From IMG/VR virus record IMGVR_UViG_3300007754_000018, positions 1-42,911 of that record: a DNA stretch of 42,911 nt, one strand, 5' to 3'. The position numbers were made by a program, and so were the translations under genes. Source of the stretch: a virus. The notes under the pieces were generated by a model. It ran no database searches, had not been told where the DNA came from, and saw only the letters and a program-made list of their open reading frames with translations. Numbering within the stretch: position 1 is the stretch's first letter; every line of letters starts with the position of its first letter. Shown piece by piece: positions 1-8,060 of this stretch.

Positions 1-268
1 GTTCTTCTAATGCATCTTCTACCATACGATGAAGTGAATGTAACATTTCTTTAACTTCTTTATTATCATCCACAACAGTAACCATATCTTTTACAATTTC
101 AGTTTGTTGAACTCGCATTATAGCGATTTCCTTTTCATTCTCAATAACCTGTTCTATCACTGTGGTATTATTATTTACTTGACTATCAGTGCCTGAGGCC
201 CACCATACGGCTGCGCCTGCTTGAGCAATTATAAAAACACCTAATCCGGTACCTACCCAGTCGTTCAT
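1..268 (-). CDS. Small membrane-anchored coiled-coil protein (3' end outside window)
   Basis: I do not recognise this gene. It reads leftward off the window edge, so only the first 89 codons are visible. The ATG at 266-268 follows a GAGG ribosome-binding sequence six bases upstream, which supports this start. Residues about 4-26 form one hydrophobic segment rich in Gly, Ala and Trp and look like a membrane anchor without a cleavage site. The rest is polar and charged (Glu, Val, Lys, Asp, Met rich) with a heptad-like pattern that suggests a coiled coil. Small proteins with one membrane segment plus a coiled coil occur in phages as spanins, holin-like proteins or cyanophage structural proteins, but nothing here decides among these. 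It follows the 290-1525 gene by 21 bases and probably shares its late transcript. Confidence 0.7.
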   Translation of the reverse strand, partial: MNDWVGTGLGVFIIAQAGAAVWWASGTDSQVNNNTTVIEQVIENEKEIAIMRVQQTEIVKDMVTVVDDNKEVKEMLHSLHRMVEDALEE

Positions 269-289
269 ATGAACCTCTTTTTGATTTTA

Positions 290-1525
290 TTATGTCCAAT
301 TCTTGGCCACCGTGAAGTTGGCCCTACTAAATTCCATCCTATCAACCAACTTCAATGCATTGCCGACATGATCTATGGCCACGAACCCCTCAGGTGCAGT
401 AACCTTATATCCGTCAGACGTTTTTATAAATGATGCTACAGAACTTTTAATTTTTTCAAGTTTTTTTACCATATAATCTTTCGCAACTCTTAATGTTATG
501 TATGATGCGAATACAAAATAAATAGATGTCTTATATTTAGTTAATTCTTTTCGTCCATCATCTAATATTTTTTGATATTGTTTCTTAGCAGCATCACTTC
601 TTACACTATTAATCTTTTTCTCTAACTTATCTACATAAAACTGTTCAAACTCTCCAGCTAATCGTTTGGTGTCTTGAATACCTGCACCAGAACGAATTTG
701 AGAATTGAAAAATATTTTTAAAGATGAACCTACTTCCCAAGGATCATCCTTAGGATTGATTGGTTCTAAAATCTTTAAATAAGATTTGGCCTTCTTCAAA
801 GAACCTCGGGCTATATTCAAAACTCTATTAAACTTATCAACTTCATCAGTAGTCATGGTTACAGTACCCGACTCATCTTGGAAGGTGGCATCAGTAGACC
901 ATACCGCAGTATTCTGTTTCAGTTTAGAACTATCAACACCAAACGATGCGGACAAGGCCGACATAGTATCGCCTGAATAGGTTGTATGCCACACCACACC
1001 TATCCTTGCCCGAGACATAGATTTTTCTAGTTTACTACCTTCTGGTACTGCATAAGTAATCGTATTTGGTGTGAAGGTAATCATACTCTCACCATCAATA
1101 GTTTGAGAAGTCAAATCATCTTTAATAAAGAGTATATCGCCCTGCCATATGCCGGGTATTTTTAATTTCTTAAAATGATCCAAAGCAACATGAAGTTTTG
1201 GTCCGGGGCCACTAGGATGATTCTTATCTATATCTGCATGGGTATAATTTATTTTAGGTGTCTTATTGAAAATAGACTTTGTACCCACAAAAAACTTACC
1301 GTTCTCCGGATTAGTGCCAGCAAAGATGGCAGGTGCACCATCCCATTTCACCGTAACACTAACAGACTTGCCGGTGTGACCCGCCAACATATCCCGCAGA
1401 CTTTCTAGAAAATGAATGGCATTCTCACCACCGACGATACCATTATCTATGATATCATCTTCAAGATGTTCCAGATGAGTATTCCTATCTTCTATTAAAA
1501 AATCTTGAAAATTAAAAGATTTCAT
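290..1525 (-). CDS. Putative nucleotidyltransferase (ligase-like KWDG motif) with a possible capsid-targeting N-terminus
   Basis: The 411-residue protein carries K60-W-D-G63 in the setting VTVKWDGAPAIF, the form of motif I (KxDG) of ATP-dependent DNA/RNA ligases and capping enzymes, where the Lys is adenylylated. GIWQGDILF (125-133) could be motif III. Near the C-terminus, EGFV (379-382) and LKLVD (391-395) resemble motifs IV and V. The spacing between motif III and IV is longer than usual, with a charged helical insertion around 230-365. The N-terminus MKSFNFQDFLIE resembles the T4 capsid-targeting sequence and ends in an L-x-E site of the type cut by the gp21 protease, so it may be packaged in the head. 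The ATG shares one base with the upstream stop (TAATG). Homologues in marine T4-like phages are, as far as I recall, of unknown function, so the enzymatic call is an inference from motifs. Confidence 0.55.
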   Translation of the reverse strand: MKSFNFQDFLIEDRNTHLEHLEDDIIDNGIVGGENAIHFLESLRDMLAGHTGKSVSVTVKWDGAPAIFAGTNPENGKFFVGTKSIFNKTPKINYTHADIDKNHPSGPGPKLHVALDHFKKLKIPGIWQGDILFIKDDLTSQTIDGESMITFTPNTITYAVPEGSKLEKSMSRARIGVVWHTTYSGDTMSALSASFGVDSSKLKQNTAVWSTDATFQDESGTVTMTTDEVDKFNRVLNIARGSLKKAKSYLKILEPINPKDDPWEVGSSLKIFFNSQIRSGAGIQDTKRLAGEFEQFYVDKLEKKINSVRSDAAKKQYQKILDDGRKELTKYKTSIYFVFASYITLRVAKDYMVKKLEKIKSSVASFIKTSDGYKVTAPEGFVAIDHVGNALKLVDRMEFSRANFTVAKNWT

Positions 1526-1941
1526 TATCTTCTTCTAGTTTTAGCCTTAAACCGAGCAGTATCATAATCTATATTTTTTTGATATGTGTCTTGCTGTTTC
1601 TTTTTCATCAAGGTTAGTTTGCGTTTTACTTTAGATGAGTTCAATTGCTGTTTTACATCCATGTATGCTTTTACTTTATACATGAACGCACTTTTCTCAT
1701 CAAGTAAAAAATGATTTGCTACAATATCTAATCCACCGGACTTTGTTTTCTTTGACAGATCAGCTAACTCGTTAGCAATGTTCTGTTGTAAAAAATCAAT
1801 AGACATTGTACCGTAGCCACGAATTGCTACTGTAGGATTCTCTGGATCAAAATCGGGAGCATCCCAATAAATTTCACCAGCACCATATCCTTTAGCTTCG
1901 CCTAATACTCGTTTAATTGCATCTCTTTCTGTTCTATACAT
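1525..1941 (-). CDS. Hypothetical basic protein, late gene
   Basis: This 138-residue protein is not recognised. The ATG at 1939-1941 is preceded by AGGA at a suitable distance. The N-terminal half holds aromatic and acidic residues (IYWDAPDFDPENP) and the C-terminal third is strongly basic with many Lys, Arg and Gln, ending in KAKTRRR, which would suit binding to DNA, RNA or an acidic head core. An L-G-E followed by Ala at residues 13-16 fits the L/I-x-E consensus of T4 gp21 protease cleavage, as in both neighbours. It is translationally coupled to the 290-1525 gene (TAATG overlap) and lies 9 bases after the 1951-3516 gene, so the three form one late unit. Function cannot be given. Confidence 0.75.
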   Translation of the reverse strand: MYRTERDAIKRVLGEAKGYGAGEIYWDAPDFDPENPTVAIRGYGTMSIDFLQQNIANELADLSKKTKSGGLDIVANHFLLDEKSAFMYKVKAYMDVKQQLNSSKVKRKLTLMKKKQQDTYQKNIDYDTARFKAKTRRR

Positions 1942-1950
1942 TTTATGTTC

Positions 1951-3516
1951 CTAAATTCTTACAGTTTGATTCAATAGGGTATCATTGACAATCATTTCAT
2001 ATCCAAAAACAGCTCCTAAAGCTTGAATTCCATCTCTAGCAGCATCTTTAATTTTCTCAATCGCTTCTGTAAAGAAACTTGCAAGTTTAGCACCAAGTTC
2101 TTTAATTTTTGCTACAAAATTACCAGTCAACTCTTTAACTTTATCAAAAAATTTCCATTCAGAAAGATAACCTTCATCTAACTGTTCGTCAAGTTTATTA
2201 TATTCTTCATACAGCATATTTTCAGCATGATCCATTTCTTCCATAAGTTTTCCCACACCAATACGAATAGTCTGAAAAACATTATAACCCTTATGTTTGT
2301 GTGTTGAAGATGATTTCCAACTAACATCTAAATTCATTGTTTTAGCATATTTTCCAACAATACTAGAAGAAGATGATGCTAAATCATAGATTTGAATTTT
2401 AAAGTCTGCAACATTATCAGCCGGTACCCAAGATAACATATAGTGTGCTGCTTGTTTTGAACTTTTACCGAATTTATAATTTCCAGTAGATGCTTCATAT
2501 ACAAATTCTAATTTATATTGATCCGAGGACTTGAAAAGATTATTCAAAGCATCACCTACAGCAGTTGAATTTCTTTTAAATGCTCCATCAACATAACGAG
2601 TAAATTTTTGATTAGTTGCAGATAATGTAGTTTGCAGTTCTTTAGGTTGTGGACCTTTGGCTAATACTTTAGGTAAATCTCGTCCTAAAGTAGGTCTACC
2701 AGTAGTACCTAATTCTCCCACACCGGACCAACCCCTTTTTACTTTCTTGACGGCTTTATATTTTCCTTTTCCACCAACAGCTCCGGGAGGCCAGCGTTTA
2801 GCAAAGTCATCTTCTAATTTTTTAATTTTAGCCTTATCTCTACTTACTTTCTTTTTAGCCTTTTTCAGTTCTTCAAATTCTATATCAAATTTTTCTAATT
2901 CTTTTTTAGAAGCCACAGCTAAATCATATAAAGTTTTATGTCTTCCAGCATCATCTTTTAATCTTTGTAAATTTCCAGCTGATGCATAATATCCTTCAGT
3001 CGTAACTTGACTTAATTTATCTATACTAGAAATAAGTATTTGAACAAGTTCCGAATTTTCAAAATTAGGATTAACTTCTCTAGCCGCCGCAACAGCTGTT
3101 GCTGTAGATTCACCTTTCTTACCGCTCATTAGTTGAGCACCGTCAGCATTCTTTACAGAGTATTGATGTCCACCTAATGTAATATCTGTTTTTGATGTTA
3201 CATTACTACCACCATTCTCTTTCCAAAATGAAGTAAGGGAACCCTTTTCTTGAAAATCAAAGCCACCGCCCTTAGGAGCTCCAGCATTAATTATATTTTG
3301 ACCAAATATTTGTAAATTCTTTAGGTCTGCTGTAGGATTACCAGTATTCCAATATTTTTTTGCCTTTTTAAAATTTCCATCATCGGCCATTGCATCTTTT
3401 AGGATTTTAGGTTTACCTTTAGATACTGATTCATACGCAACACCCAATACAGTTTCTAATGCTGTAGAAACTTCTGTAGATTCCTCATACAGCATATGTT
3501 GTTTAAAAGATTTCAT
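1951..3516 (-). CDS. Large late protein with possible nuclease-like motif and capsid-targeting-like N-terminus
   Basis: The ATG at 3514-3516 is chosen over an upstream in-frame TTG at 3528 because GGAG lies six bases before it and the sequence then begins MKSFKQHMLYE, parallel to the start of the 290-1525 protein. L-Y-E fits the gp21 protease site. About 110-135 residues in, a segment SKTDITLGG followed by YSVKN and QLMSG has the D-x(n)-x-x-K spacing of PD-(D/E)XK nucleases, followed by a Gly/Ser patch, but the intermediate acidic residue is not obvious. The middle is highly charged with a Lys-rich coiled-coil stretch (about residues 205-245), then a basic Gly-rich region, and the C-terminus has a hydrophobic/amphipathic segment. 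A late promoter lies 23 bases upstream. I cannot assign a function; packaging into the head is an inference. Confidence 0.7.
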   Translation of the reverse strand: MKSFKQHMLYEESTEVSTALETVLGVAYESVSKGKPKILKDAMADDGNFKKAKKYWNTGNPTADLKNLQIFGQNIINAGAPKGGGFDFQEKGSLTSFWKENGGSNVTSKTDITLGGHQYSVKNADGAQLMSGKKGESTATAVAAAREVNPNFENSELVQILISSIDKLSQVTTEGYYASAGNLQRLKDDAGRHKTLYDLAVASKKELEKFDIEFEELKKAKKKVSRDKAKIKKLEDDFAKRWPPGAVGGKGKYKAVKKVKRGWSGVGELGTTGRPTLGRDLPKVLAKGPQPKELQTTLSATNQKFTRYVDGAFKRNSTAVGDALNNLFKSSDQYKLEFVYEASTGNYKFGKSSKQAAHYMLSWVPADNVADFKIQIYDLASSSSSIVGKYAKTMNLDVSWKSSSTHKHKGYNVFQTIRIGVGKLMEEMDHAENMLYEEYNKLDEQLDEGYLSEWKFFDKVKELTGNFVAKIKELGAKLASFFTEAIEKIKDAARDGIQALGAVFGYEMIVNDTLLNQTVRI

Positions 3517-3538
3517 ATAGAACTCCAATAGTTTATAA

Positions 3539-3546
3539 TATTTATA
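3539..3546 (-). promoter_or_regulatory. T4-type late promoter
   Basis: TATAAATA on the minus strand, the exact late consensus recognised by the phage sigma factor gp55. It sits in the 35-base gap between the stop of gene 41 and the start of the 1951-3516 gene, with the ribosome-binding GGAG and the ATG downstream, so it should start the late unit running from 3516 to beyond position 1. Confidence 0.8.
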
Positions 3547-3551
3547 TGTTC

Positions 3552-4904
3552 TTATACCTTGAAGTCTTTGAACCTATCAATAATTTCTTCTTCATCCTGG
3601 CCAGTATCAACCAAACCTTCTTGTGCTGATTGTTCAACATCATATAATTTCATTTTTGCTCTATCTACACCTATAACGAATCTCTTATTGATAGTTGGAT
3701 CATTATATCTATTCTTCAACTGCTTAACCAACATCTGGTTTAGTTTCTCCAACTCCTCTGTAGATATCAATGCAAACATCAAGTCTGCTGTTGCTGGTAG
3801 GCCAAAGGACTCTGATGTATCTTCCAAACCAATGTCTGTAGACACAAACCCAGTTCTGGTTGTCTGTGTTGCAGACATAATCGGAATATTAAATTCTACT
3901 GCAAGGCCTCTCAACTCCTCTGCAATACTTTTGATATATGAATACGAATTTATATTGGCACCCATCTTGAATCTTGCAGATGCACAGATATTCAGATAAT
4001 CTATAATGACAATATCGGGTCTAAAGTTTTTCTTTATGATAAGTTCATTCATCAATGCCCGGAAGTGCCCTGTATGTGCTGATGCAGTAGGATACTCTTT
4101 GACAATCAATTTACCTTTTGTCTTTTTATCTATTCGTTTGATTTTATCATCAAACATCTTTTTAGGTAGTGTAGCCAAATCATCCAAAGAAATATTCATT
4201 AGATTTGCATCAATACGTTCTGCAATCTTTTTGTCAGACATTTCTAATGTGATGTATAATACATTCTTACTCTGCATCAATGTAGCCGCTGCTACATGAC
4301 ACATGAATAATGATTTACCCACACCTGTACCTGCAAGACAAATATTCAATGTCTTGTTAGGCATACCGCCCTTGGTAATACGATTGAAAAAATCTAAATC
4401 GAATGGAATCTTTTCCTCGACTGTATGATAAAAATCATAACGGTCGGGAGACTGTTCGATATAATCATGTCCAATATGACTATCAAACGATACGCCTAAC
4501 GCATCTGACAGAATGCCCGGAATTGCTTCTGCGGACTCATCAGTCTTACCATCAATAATTTGAATGCCTTTGAATATGGCATTGTAAATGGCTCTATCCT
4601 TACACCATTTTTCGGTTTCGTTTATTACCCACTCTAAATCAACATCTGACTTTTCTATATGGGTATCAATATATTCTTTGACCTGACCAAACTGCTGTTC
4701 GGTCAAACTGACTTTTTGAACATCTATCAGTAATGCTTCTACCGCAGGCGGGTCATTATACTTATCAACATATTTTTGGATAGTTTCAAATATAGTTCTC
4801 TCTGTAAAGTCAGTAAAATATTCGGATTCAATAAAGGGAATACACTTGCGGATATATTCCTCATTGTGAAGTAGGTTGTTCAGTATCGTCGTTTCTATTC
4901 TCAT
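3552..4904 (-). CDS. 41: Replicative DNA helicase (DnaB-like, T4 gp41)
   Basis: The protein unwinds the duplex ahead of the leading-strand polymerase and works with the primase on the lagging strand. Its 450 residues are close to T4 gp41. Residues 1-150 are the N-terminal helical hexamerisation domain. The RecA-like domain starts near 165 with Walker A AGTGVGKS (191-198), then ITLEMS (218-223), Walker B DIVIIDYLN (297-305) and SATQTTRTG, the DnaB-type sensor and arginine-finger region. The ATG follows AGGTTAGATA and overlaps the end of the preceding small gene by 44 bases. It closes the replication operon and is followed by a late promoter. Confidence 0.96.
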   Translation of the reverse strand: MRIETTILNNLLHNEEYIRKCIPFIESEYFTDFTERTIFETIQKYVDKYNDPPAVEALLIDVQKVSLTEQQFGQVKEYIDTHIEKSDVDLEWVINETEKWCKDRAIYNAIFKGIQIIDGKTDESAEAIPGILSDALGVSFDSHIGHDYIEQSPDRYDFYHTVEEKIPFDLDFFNRITKGGMPNKTLNICLAGTGVGKSLFMCHVAAATLMQSKNVLYITLEMSDKKIAERIDANLMNISLDDLATLPKKMFDDKIKRIDKKTKGKLIVKEYPTASAHTGHFRALMNELIIKKNFRPDIVIIDYLNICASARFKMGANINSYSYIKSIAEELRGLAVEFNIPIMSATQTTRTGFVSTDIGLEDTSESFGLPATADLMFALISTEELEKLNQMLVKQLKNRYNDPTINKRFVIGVDRAKMKLYDVEQSAQEGLVDTGQDEEEIIDRFKDFKV

Positions 4905-5199
4905 TATCTAACCTATAGTTTCCGGTGTTTACACTTTCATACATAAGAGTCATAAAGATATCACCGAGAAAATCTTTAAACTTCTTATCAAAAATATTCT
5001 TATCATTAGGATTATACAGTACTTCGTAATCAAAGTCAATAGGAATTGCGTCTACGGCATCGAGGTCTAAAGCCTCACCAAACTCATCTGTCAGTTTGAC
5101 CTTTCCATCTATAAACTTAAAGACAAGTCCATCATACTCGCCTTCGTTTATCATCAAGGCACTCTCGCCCGTTTCTTTGTGTTCTACAAATTCAAACAT
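4861..5199 (-). CDS. Conserved hypothetical protein between uvsX region and gene 41
   Basis: Unrecognised acidic protein of 112 residues. I use the ATG at 5197-5199, which overlaps the stop of the preceding oxygenase gene, rather than an upstream in-frame start at 5220 that would lie inside that gene. The N-terminal half is predicted beta-rich (short hydrophobic stretches such as LVFKFIDGKVKL), the middle holds an Asp-rich loop and a Phe/Lys/Asp segment (NIFDKKFKDFLGDIFM), and the tail is polar. A small unassigned gene is commonly found between uvsX and 41 in marine T4-like phages, so a role near the helicase or recombinase is plausible but unproven. Confidence 0.75.
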   Translation of the reverse strand: MFEFVEHKETGESALMINEGEYDGLVFKFIDGKVKLTDEFGEALDLDAVDAIPIDFDYEVLYNPNDKNIFDKKFKDFLGDIFMTLMYESVNTGNYRLDNENRNDDTEQPTSQ

Positions 5200-5776
5200 A
5201 ATGTAAATACGAATGGACAAAATACTTCGGGCCCGATACTGGTTTTCTACCAGCGTGTAACCAAGGCCACATCGGAGGAAATATTACCATCGTTCCTGCT
5301 TTTGGTTTTACTGATAACGGCATATATGTTCCTGGGGTATATATCTGAGGAAATTCTGTTTCACCGCCTTCTTCAACATCATTCAAATAGATAAGAAAAT
5401 TTAAAAATCTCTTATGGCAACCCCCAACTTGATTAGAGTCAACATGCTCATCAAATCTATCGTAGTCATTAGGAAGATATCTTTTCATTCTTATGGCCTC
5501 ATAACCATATTCCTTCGGCCACATTAAACCATCAATAATATTACACTCTTTTTTGTAAAGTTTAATAAAGTGTAGCATCGCCTTGATAATTTGTTCTCGT
5601 ATACCTGCCCAACTATCGTGATTATACATATTGATTTGTTTGAAACAATATACTAAATCAGAATTTGTTTCGTGAATATCCTCGTATTCATGCTCGGAAG
5701 TATCAAACTTCTCAATAAGAAACTGACAAGCTTCTTCATCTAAAACATTACTGTATGTGCGAATATAATTATCCAT
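5192..5776 (-). CDS. 2OG-Fe(II) oxygenase, prolyl-4-hydroxylase-like
   Basis: A 194-residue member of the 2-oxoglutarate and Fe(II)-dependent dioxygenase superfamily. The metal ligands are visible: H111-x-D113 in RFDEHVDSN, and H174 in [10 protein letters not shown]; a basic residue (K184) lies where the family binds the 2OG carboxylate. [17 protein letters not shown] (127-143) is typical of the prolyl-4-hydroxylase group. The ATG at 5774-5776 overlaps the uvsX stop (ATGGATAA), which argues for translational coupling and against the upstream in-frame start at 5806. Substrate is unknown. Such genes are common in marine T4-like phages; protein hydroxylation is the family default, and oxidation of a modified base cannot be excluded here. 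Confidence 0.88.
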   Translation of the reverse strand: MDNYIRTYSNVLDEEACQFLIEKFDTSEHEYEDIHETNSDLVYCFKQINMYNHDSWAGIREQIIKAMLHFIKLYKKECNIIDGLMWPKEYGYEAIRMKRYLPNDYDRFDEHVDSNQVGGCHKRFLNFLIYLNDVEEGGETEFPQIYTPGTYMPLSVKPKAGTMVIFPPMWPWLHAGRKPVSGPKYFVHSYLHYV

Positions 5777-6773
5777 AAGTAAATTTCTCCTTAGCAAAGG
5801 CATCAAGTTTTTCCATTACCTCTGGTGTGTAATATTTTCCTGGATCATTGTTTATAGTTTTACCAAATGTCTTTGTGCCATCAGGCAACTCGACTCGGGT
5901 TGATACAGACTTAAATATACCTGCTTCAATAGCAAGTTCCAATAGACCATAATATCTGTCAAGGCCTTTAGTATATGACAAACGAACATCTACCATTTGG
6001 TTTTCTTTTGTCAGGCGTGATTTGTATGTCTTACAGTGAATAATGTTGCCGACAACCTCTGTGCCGTCTTTGTCTTTTTTCTTTGACAGATAGATGATAC
6101 TCGATGCGGCATACTTGAGGCCACTGCCACCACCCATCTCTTTGGTTGGGAACATTGAACCAATAACATCATAGGTGTGATTGGTCATCAGCATTGGTAC
6201 TTTTAGTTTGCCGAGTTTCAATGTCAGGACACGGAAGGTCGACTTGACTATCTGTGAACGGGTCATGTCTCTTGTCTCTTTACCTGCCTCGGTATCTTCC
6301 AACTCTTTGGTTGTTGATAGCATACCGAGACTGTCAAGACAAAGCATCAGTGGTTTGCCTTCACCTTCTTTCTCATACAGGTCTAGTACCTGAAGTGCCT
6401 GATAACGAAACTCTTGTACGGTCGTCACAGGTAGAATAGCCAAACGAGAGGAGTCAATACCTCTCTGTTCTATCATGTCTTTTGTAATAGCAGATTCTGA
6501 TTCAAAGAATACTACATTCGCTTCTGGGTTTTCCAGAAAAGATTTACAAACACCTAATGCGAAAAAGGTTTTACCTGTCGCACTTTCACCAGCAATTGCC
6601 GTAATTTTATTATTGGGTAGACCACCGTATATCGTACCAGATACCAACCCATTAAAAATATAAGAACCAGTATCCACATACCCATCAACATCACTGGCGT
6701 CAATGCCATCCGCAGCGATAACCCCAAATTCGTTTCCGGCATTTTTAATCGCATTTTTCAGAAATCCTGTCAT
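5769..6773 (-). CDS. uvsX: RecA-like recombinase UvsX
   Basis: Strand-exchange protein for recombination-dependent replication and repair. It is 334 residues, somewhat shorter than T4 UvsX. Walker A GESATGKT lies at 62-69, the catalytic Glu region FFESES at 89-94, and Walker [10 protein letters not shown] at 142-150. [24 protein letters not shown] is the L2-like loop and GGG patch of the family. The start ATG lies inside the end of a 59-residue gene. It is followed by a coupled oxygenase gene and then gene 41, placing helicase and recombinase in one operon. Confidence 0.96.
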   Translation of the reverse strand: MTGFLKNAIKNAGNEFGVIAADGIDASDVDGYVDTGSYIFNGLVSGTIYGGLPNNKITAIAGESATGKTFFALGVCKSFLENPEANVVFFESESAITKDMIEQRGIDSSRLAILPVTTVQEFRYQALQVLDLYEKEGEGKPLMLCLDSLGMLSTTKELEDTEAGKETRDMTRSQIVKSTFRVLTLKLGKLKVPMLMTNHTYDVIGSMFPTKEMGGGSGLKYAASSIIYLSKKKDKDGTEVVGNIIHCKTYKSRLTKENQMVDVRLSYTKGLDRYYGLLELAIEAGIFKSVSTRVELPDGTKTFGKTINNDPGKYYTPEVMEKLDAFAKEKFTYG

Positions 6774-6924
6774 TTATTTCTTCCCTCTCATTTTCTGCAT
6801 AACCGATGCAGTATTCAATAATATTATCTTTATAAGTATACAACATTTTTTTCACTTCGTCAATAGCCTCACTAGGAAGATATATAGTTTTTTTACCTTG
6901 TCTCGTCCATATAGTTAGCATCAT
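6745..6924 (-). CDS. Small overlapping protein between C5 methyltransferase and uvsX
   Basis: A 59-residue reading frame. Its ATG (6922-6924) overlaps the stop of the methyltransferase gene in the ATGA form, and its stop (6745-6747) lies 29 bases inside uvsX. The peptide begins [20 protein letters not shown] and continues with an amphipathic, acidic helix-like segment ([26 protein letters not shown]). The start geometry and the fact that it fills the whole gap between two operon genes support it being real. No family is recognised. Confidence 0.7.
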   Translation of the reverse strand: MMLTIWTRQGKKTIYLPSEAIDEVKKMLYTYKDNIIEYCIGYAENEREEINDRISEKCD

Positions 6925-8060
6925 AGTTTAGAAAGTACCTTGTTATAAACTGATTCTGCTATCGCCTTCATCATTAGACTTGGCACCATTCGACCACACC
7001 GTTCGGCCTTCTGATTGAATGTACCGGTCAACTTAAAGTCATCAGGCAAACTTGTAATACGCATCAGTTCCTTGATAGTAAACTTTCTATCTTCACACCA
7101 ATGTACCGCACCCGCTGTAGTCATAGCAGAACCCATGGCCGTAATAGTAGGGGCAGGAACTAAAGCAGAAGTTTTCTTACAACTAAAATGTAAATTCTTT
7201 TTACCAACATTCTCGCCACTAATAACCTTATCCGGATTTTGTGGAAACATATAACCAGTCTTTTTATGAAAGGCTGTATTAGTCCACTTCTCAGTAAGCA
7301 TATTTACTTCTTCTTGATCCAGTTCTAAATTTTCCATAGCCGCCGCAAGAGGAATAATCTCTTTACTCTCTGTAGGGAATACACTGTGAATATTCATAAA
7401 GGACATTCCAACCTTGGCCGTGATGTCTTTTCTCAAAGCAATGAAGATAGTCCTAGTCCTCGACTGTGCAACACCAAAATGTTTTGCATTGAGAACTTTA
7501 GAACAAACATCATAACCGATATTGTCAAACTCGTTTATAATACGATGATAGTATTCCTTCGCCTCTCCAATAGTAAGGCCTTTGACATTTTCACCAACAA
7601 TAACTTTTGGTTGAATGTCTTTGGCAACTCGTAGAAACTCAAAAAACAAATCTTCAATATTTTCTACTTCTTGCTCGTCGGAGTAGTGTTTCTTTTTTCC
7701 AAAGCCAGCCTTATGACTTCCGCCGTGATGTGTAAAGCCCCGTCCCGCAATACTAAATGCTGAACACGGTGGAGACCCATCTAATAGGTCTAACTCCCCT
7801 ACACCTATTCCAGCGACCTCTAGAATGTCCGCTCCTGACAATTTCTTGATATCGTCGGGGATAATAGGGGTACTAGGATAGTTGGCCGCATATGTCTCCC
7901 TCGCCGCTTGGACAAATTCATTTATCGCCAATATCTTTCCACCTGCAAGTCTATAACCTGTAGACGACCCACCACCACCGGCGAATGTAGAAATAACTGA
8001 GAATAAGTTTTTATTCTCTCCCTGGTAGACATCGTTCATTGTATATGGTTTATATTTCAT
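6921..8060 (-). CDS. DNA cytosine-C5 methyltransferase (copy 1)
   Basis: Transfers a methyl group from SAM to carbon 5 of cytosine. Motif I is FAGGGGSSTG (27-36), motif IV GSPPCSAFS with the catalytic C99, motif VI GENVKG with ENV at 157-159, and motif VIII QSRTR (199-203). A target-recognition region of about 110 residues follows, then motif IX/X segments (IKELMRITSLPDDF, GRMVPSLMMKAIAESVYNKVL). All catalytic motifs are intact in 379 residues. Its ATG overlaps the stop of gene 43 (ATGA). It is clearly paralogous to the methyltransferase at 15432-16547. No restriction partner is visible, so protection of phage DNA or a first step to a further modification is more likely than a restriction system. 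Confidence 0.93.
   Translation of the reverse strand: MKYKPYTMNDVYQGENKNLFSVISTFAGGGGSSTGYRLAGGKILAINEFVQAARETYAANYPSTPIIPDDIKKLSGADILEVAGIGVGELDLLDGSPPCSAFSIAGRGFTHHGGSHKAGFGKKKHYSDEQEVENIEDLFFEFLRVAKDIQPKVIVGENVKGLTIGEAKEYYHRIINEFDNIGYDVCSKVLNAKHFGVAQSRTRTIFIALRKDITAKVGMSFMNIHSVFPTESKEIIPLAAAMENLELDQEEVNMLTEKWTNTAFHKKTGYMFPQNPDKVISGENVGKKNLHFSCKKTSALVPAPTITAMGSAMTTAGAVHWCEDRKFTIKELMRITSLPDDFKLTGTFNQKAERCGRMVPSLMMKAIAESVYNKVLSKL

Noticed and set aside
5777-5806. Longer N-terminus for the oxygenase gene
   Set aside because: The extra residues lie inside uvsX and the ATG at 5774-5776 has the coupling overlap expected in this operon.
6921-8060. Restriction-modification system with the C5 methyltransferases
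   Set aside because: No restriction endonuclease or specificity subunit is adjacent to either methyltransferase; neighbours are replication genes.
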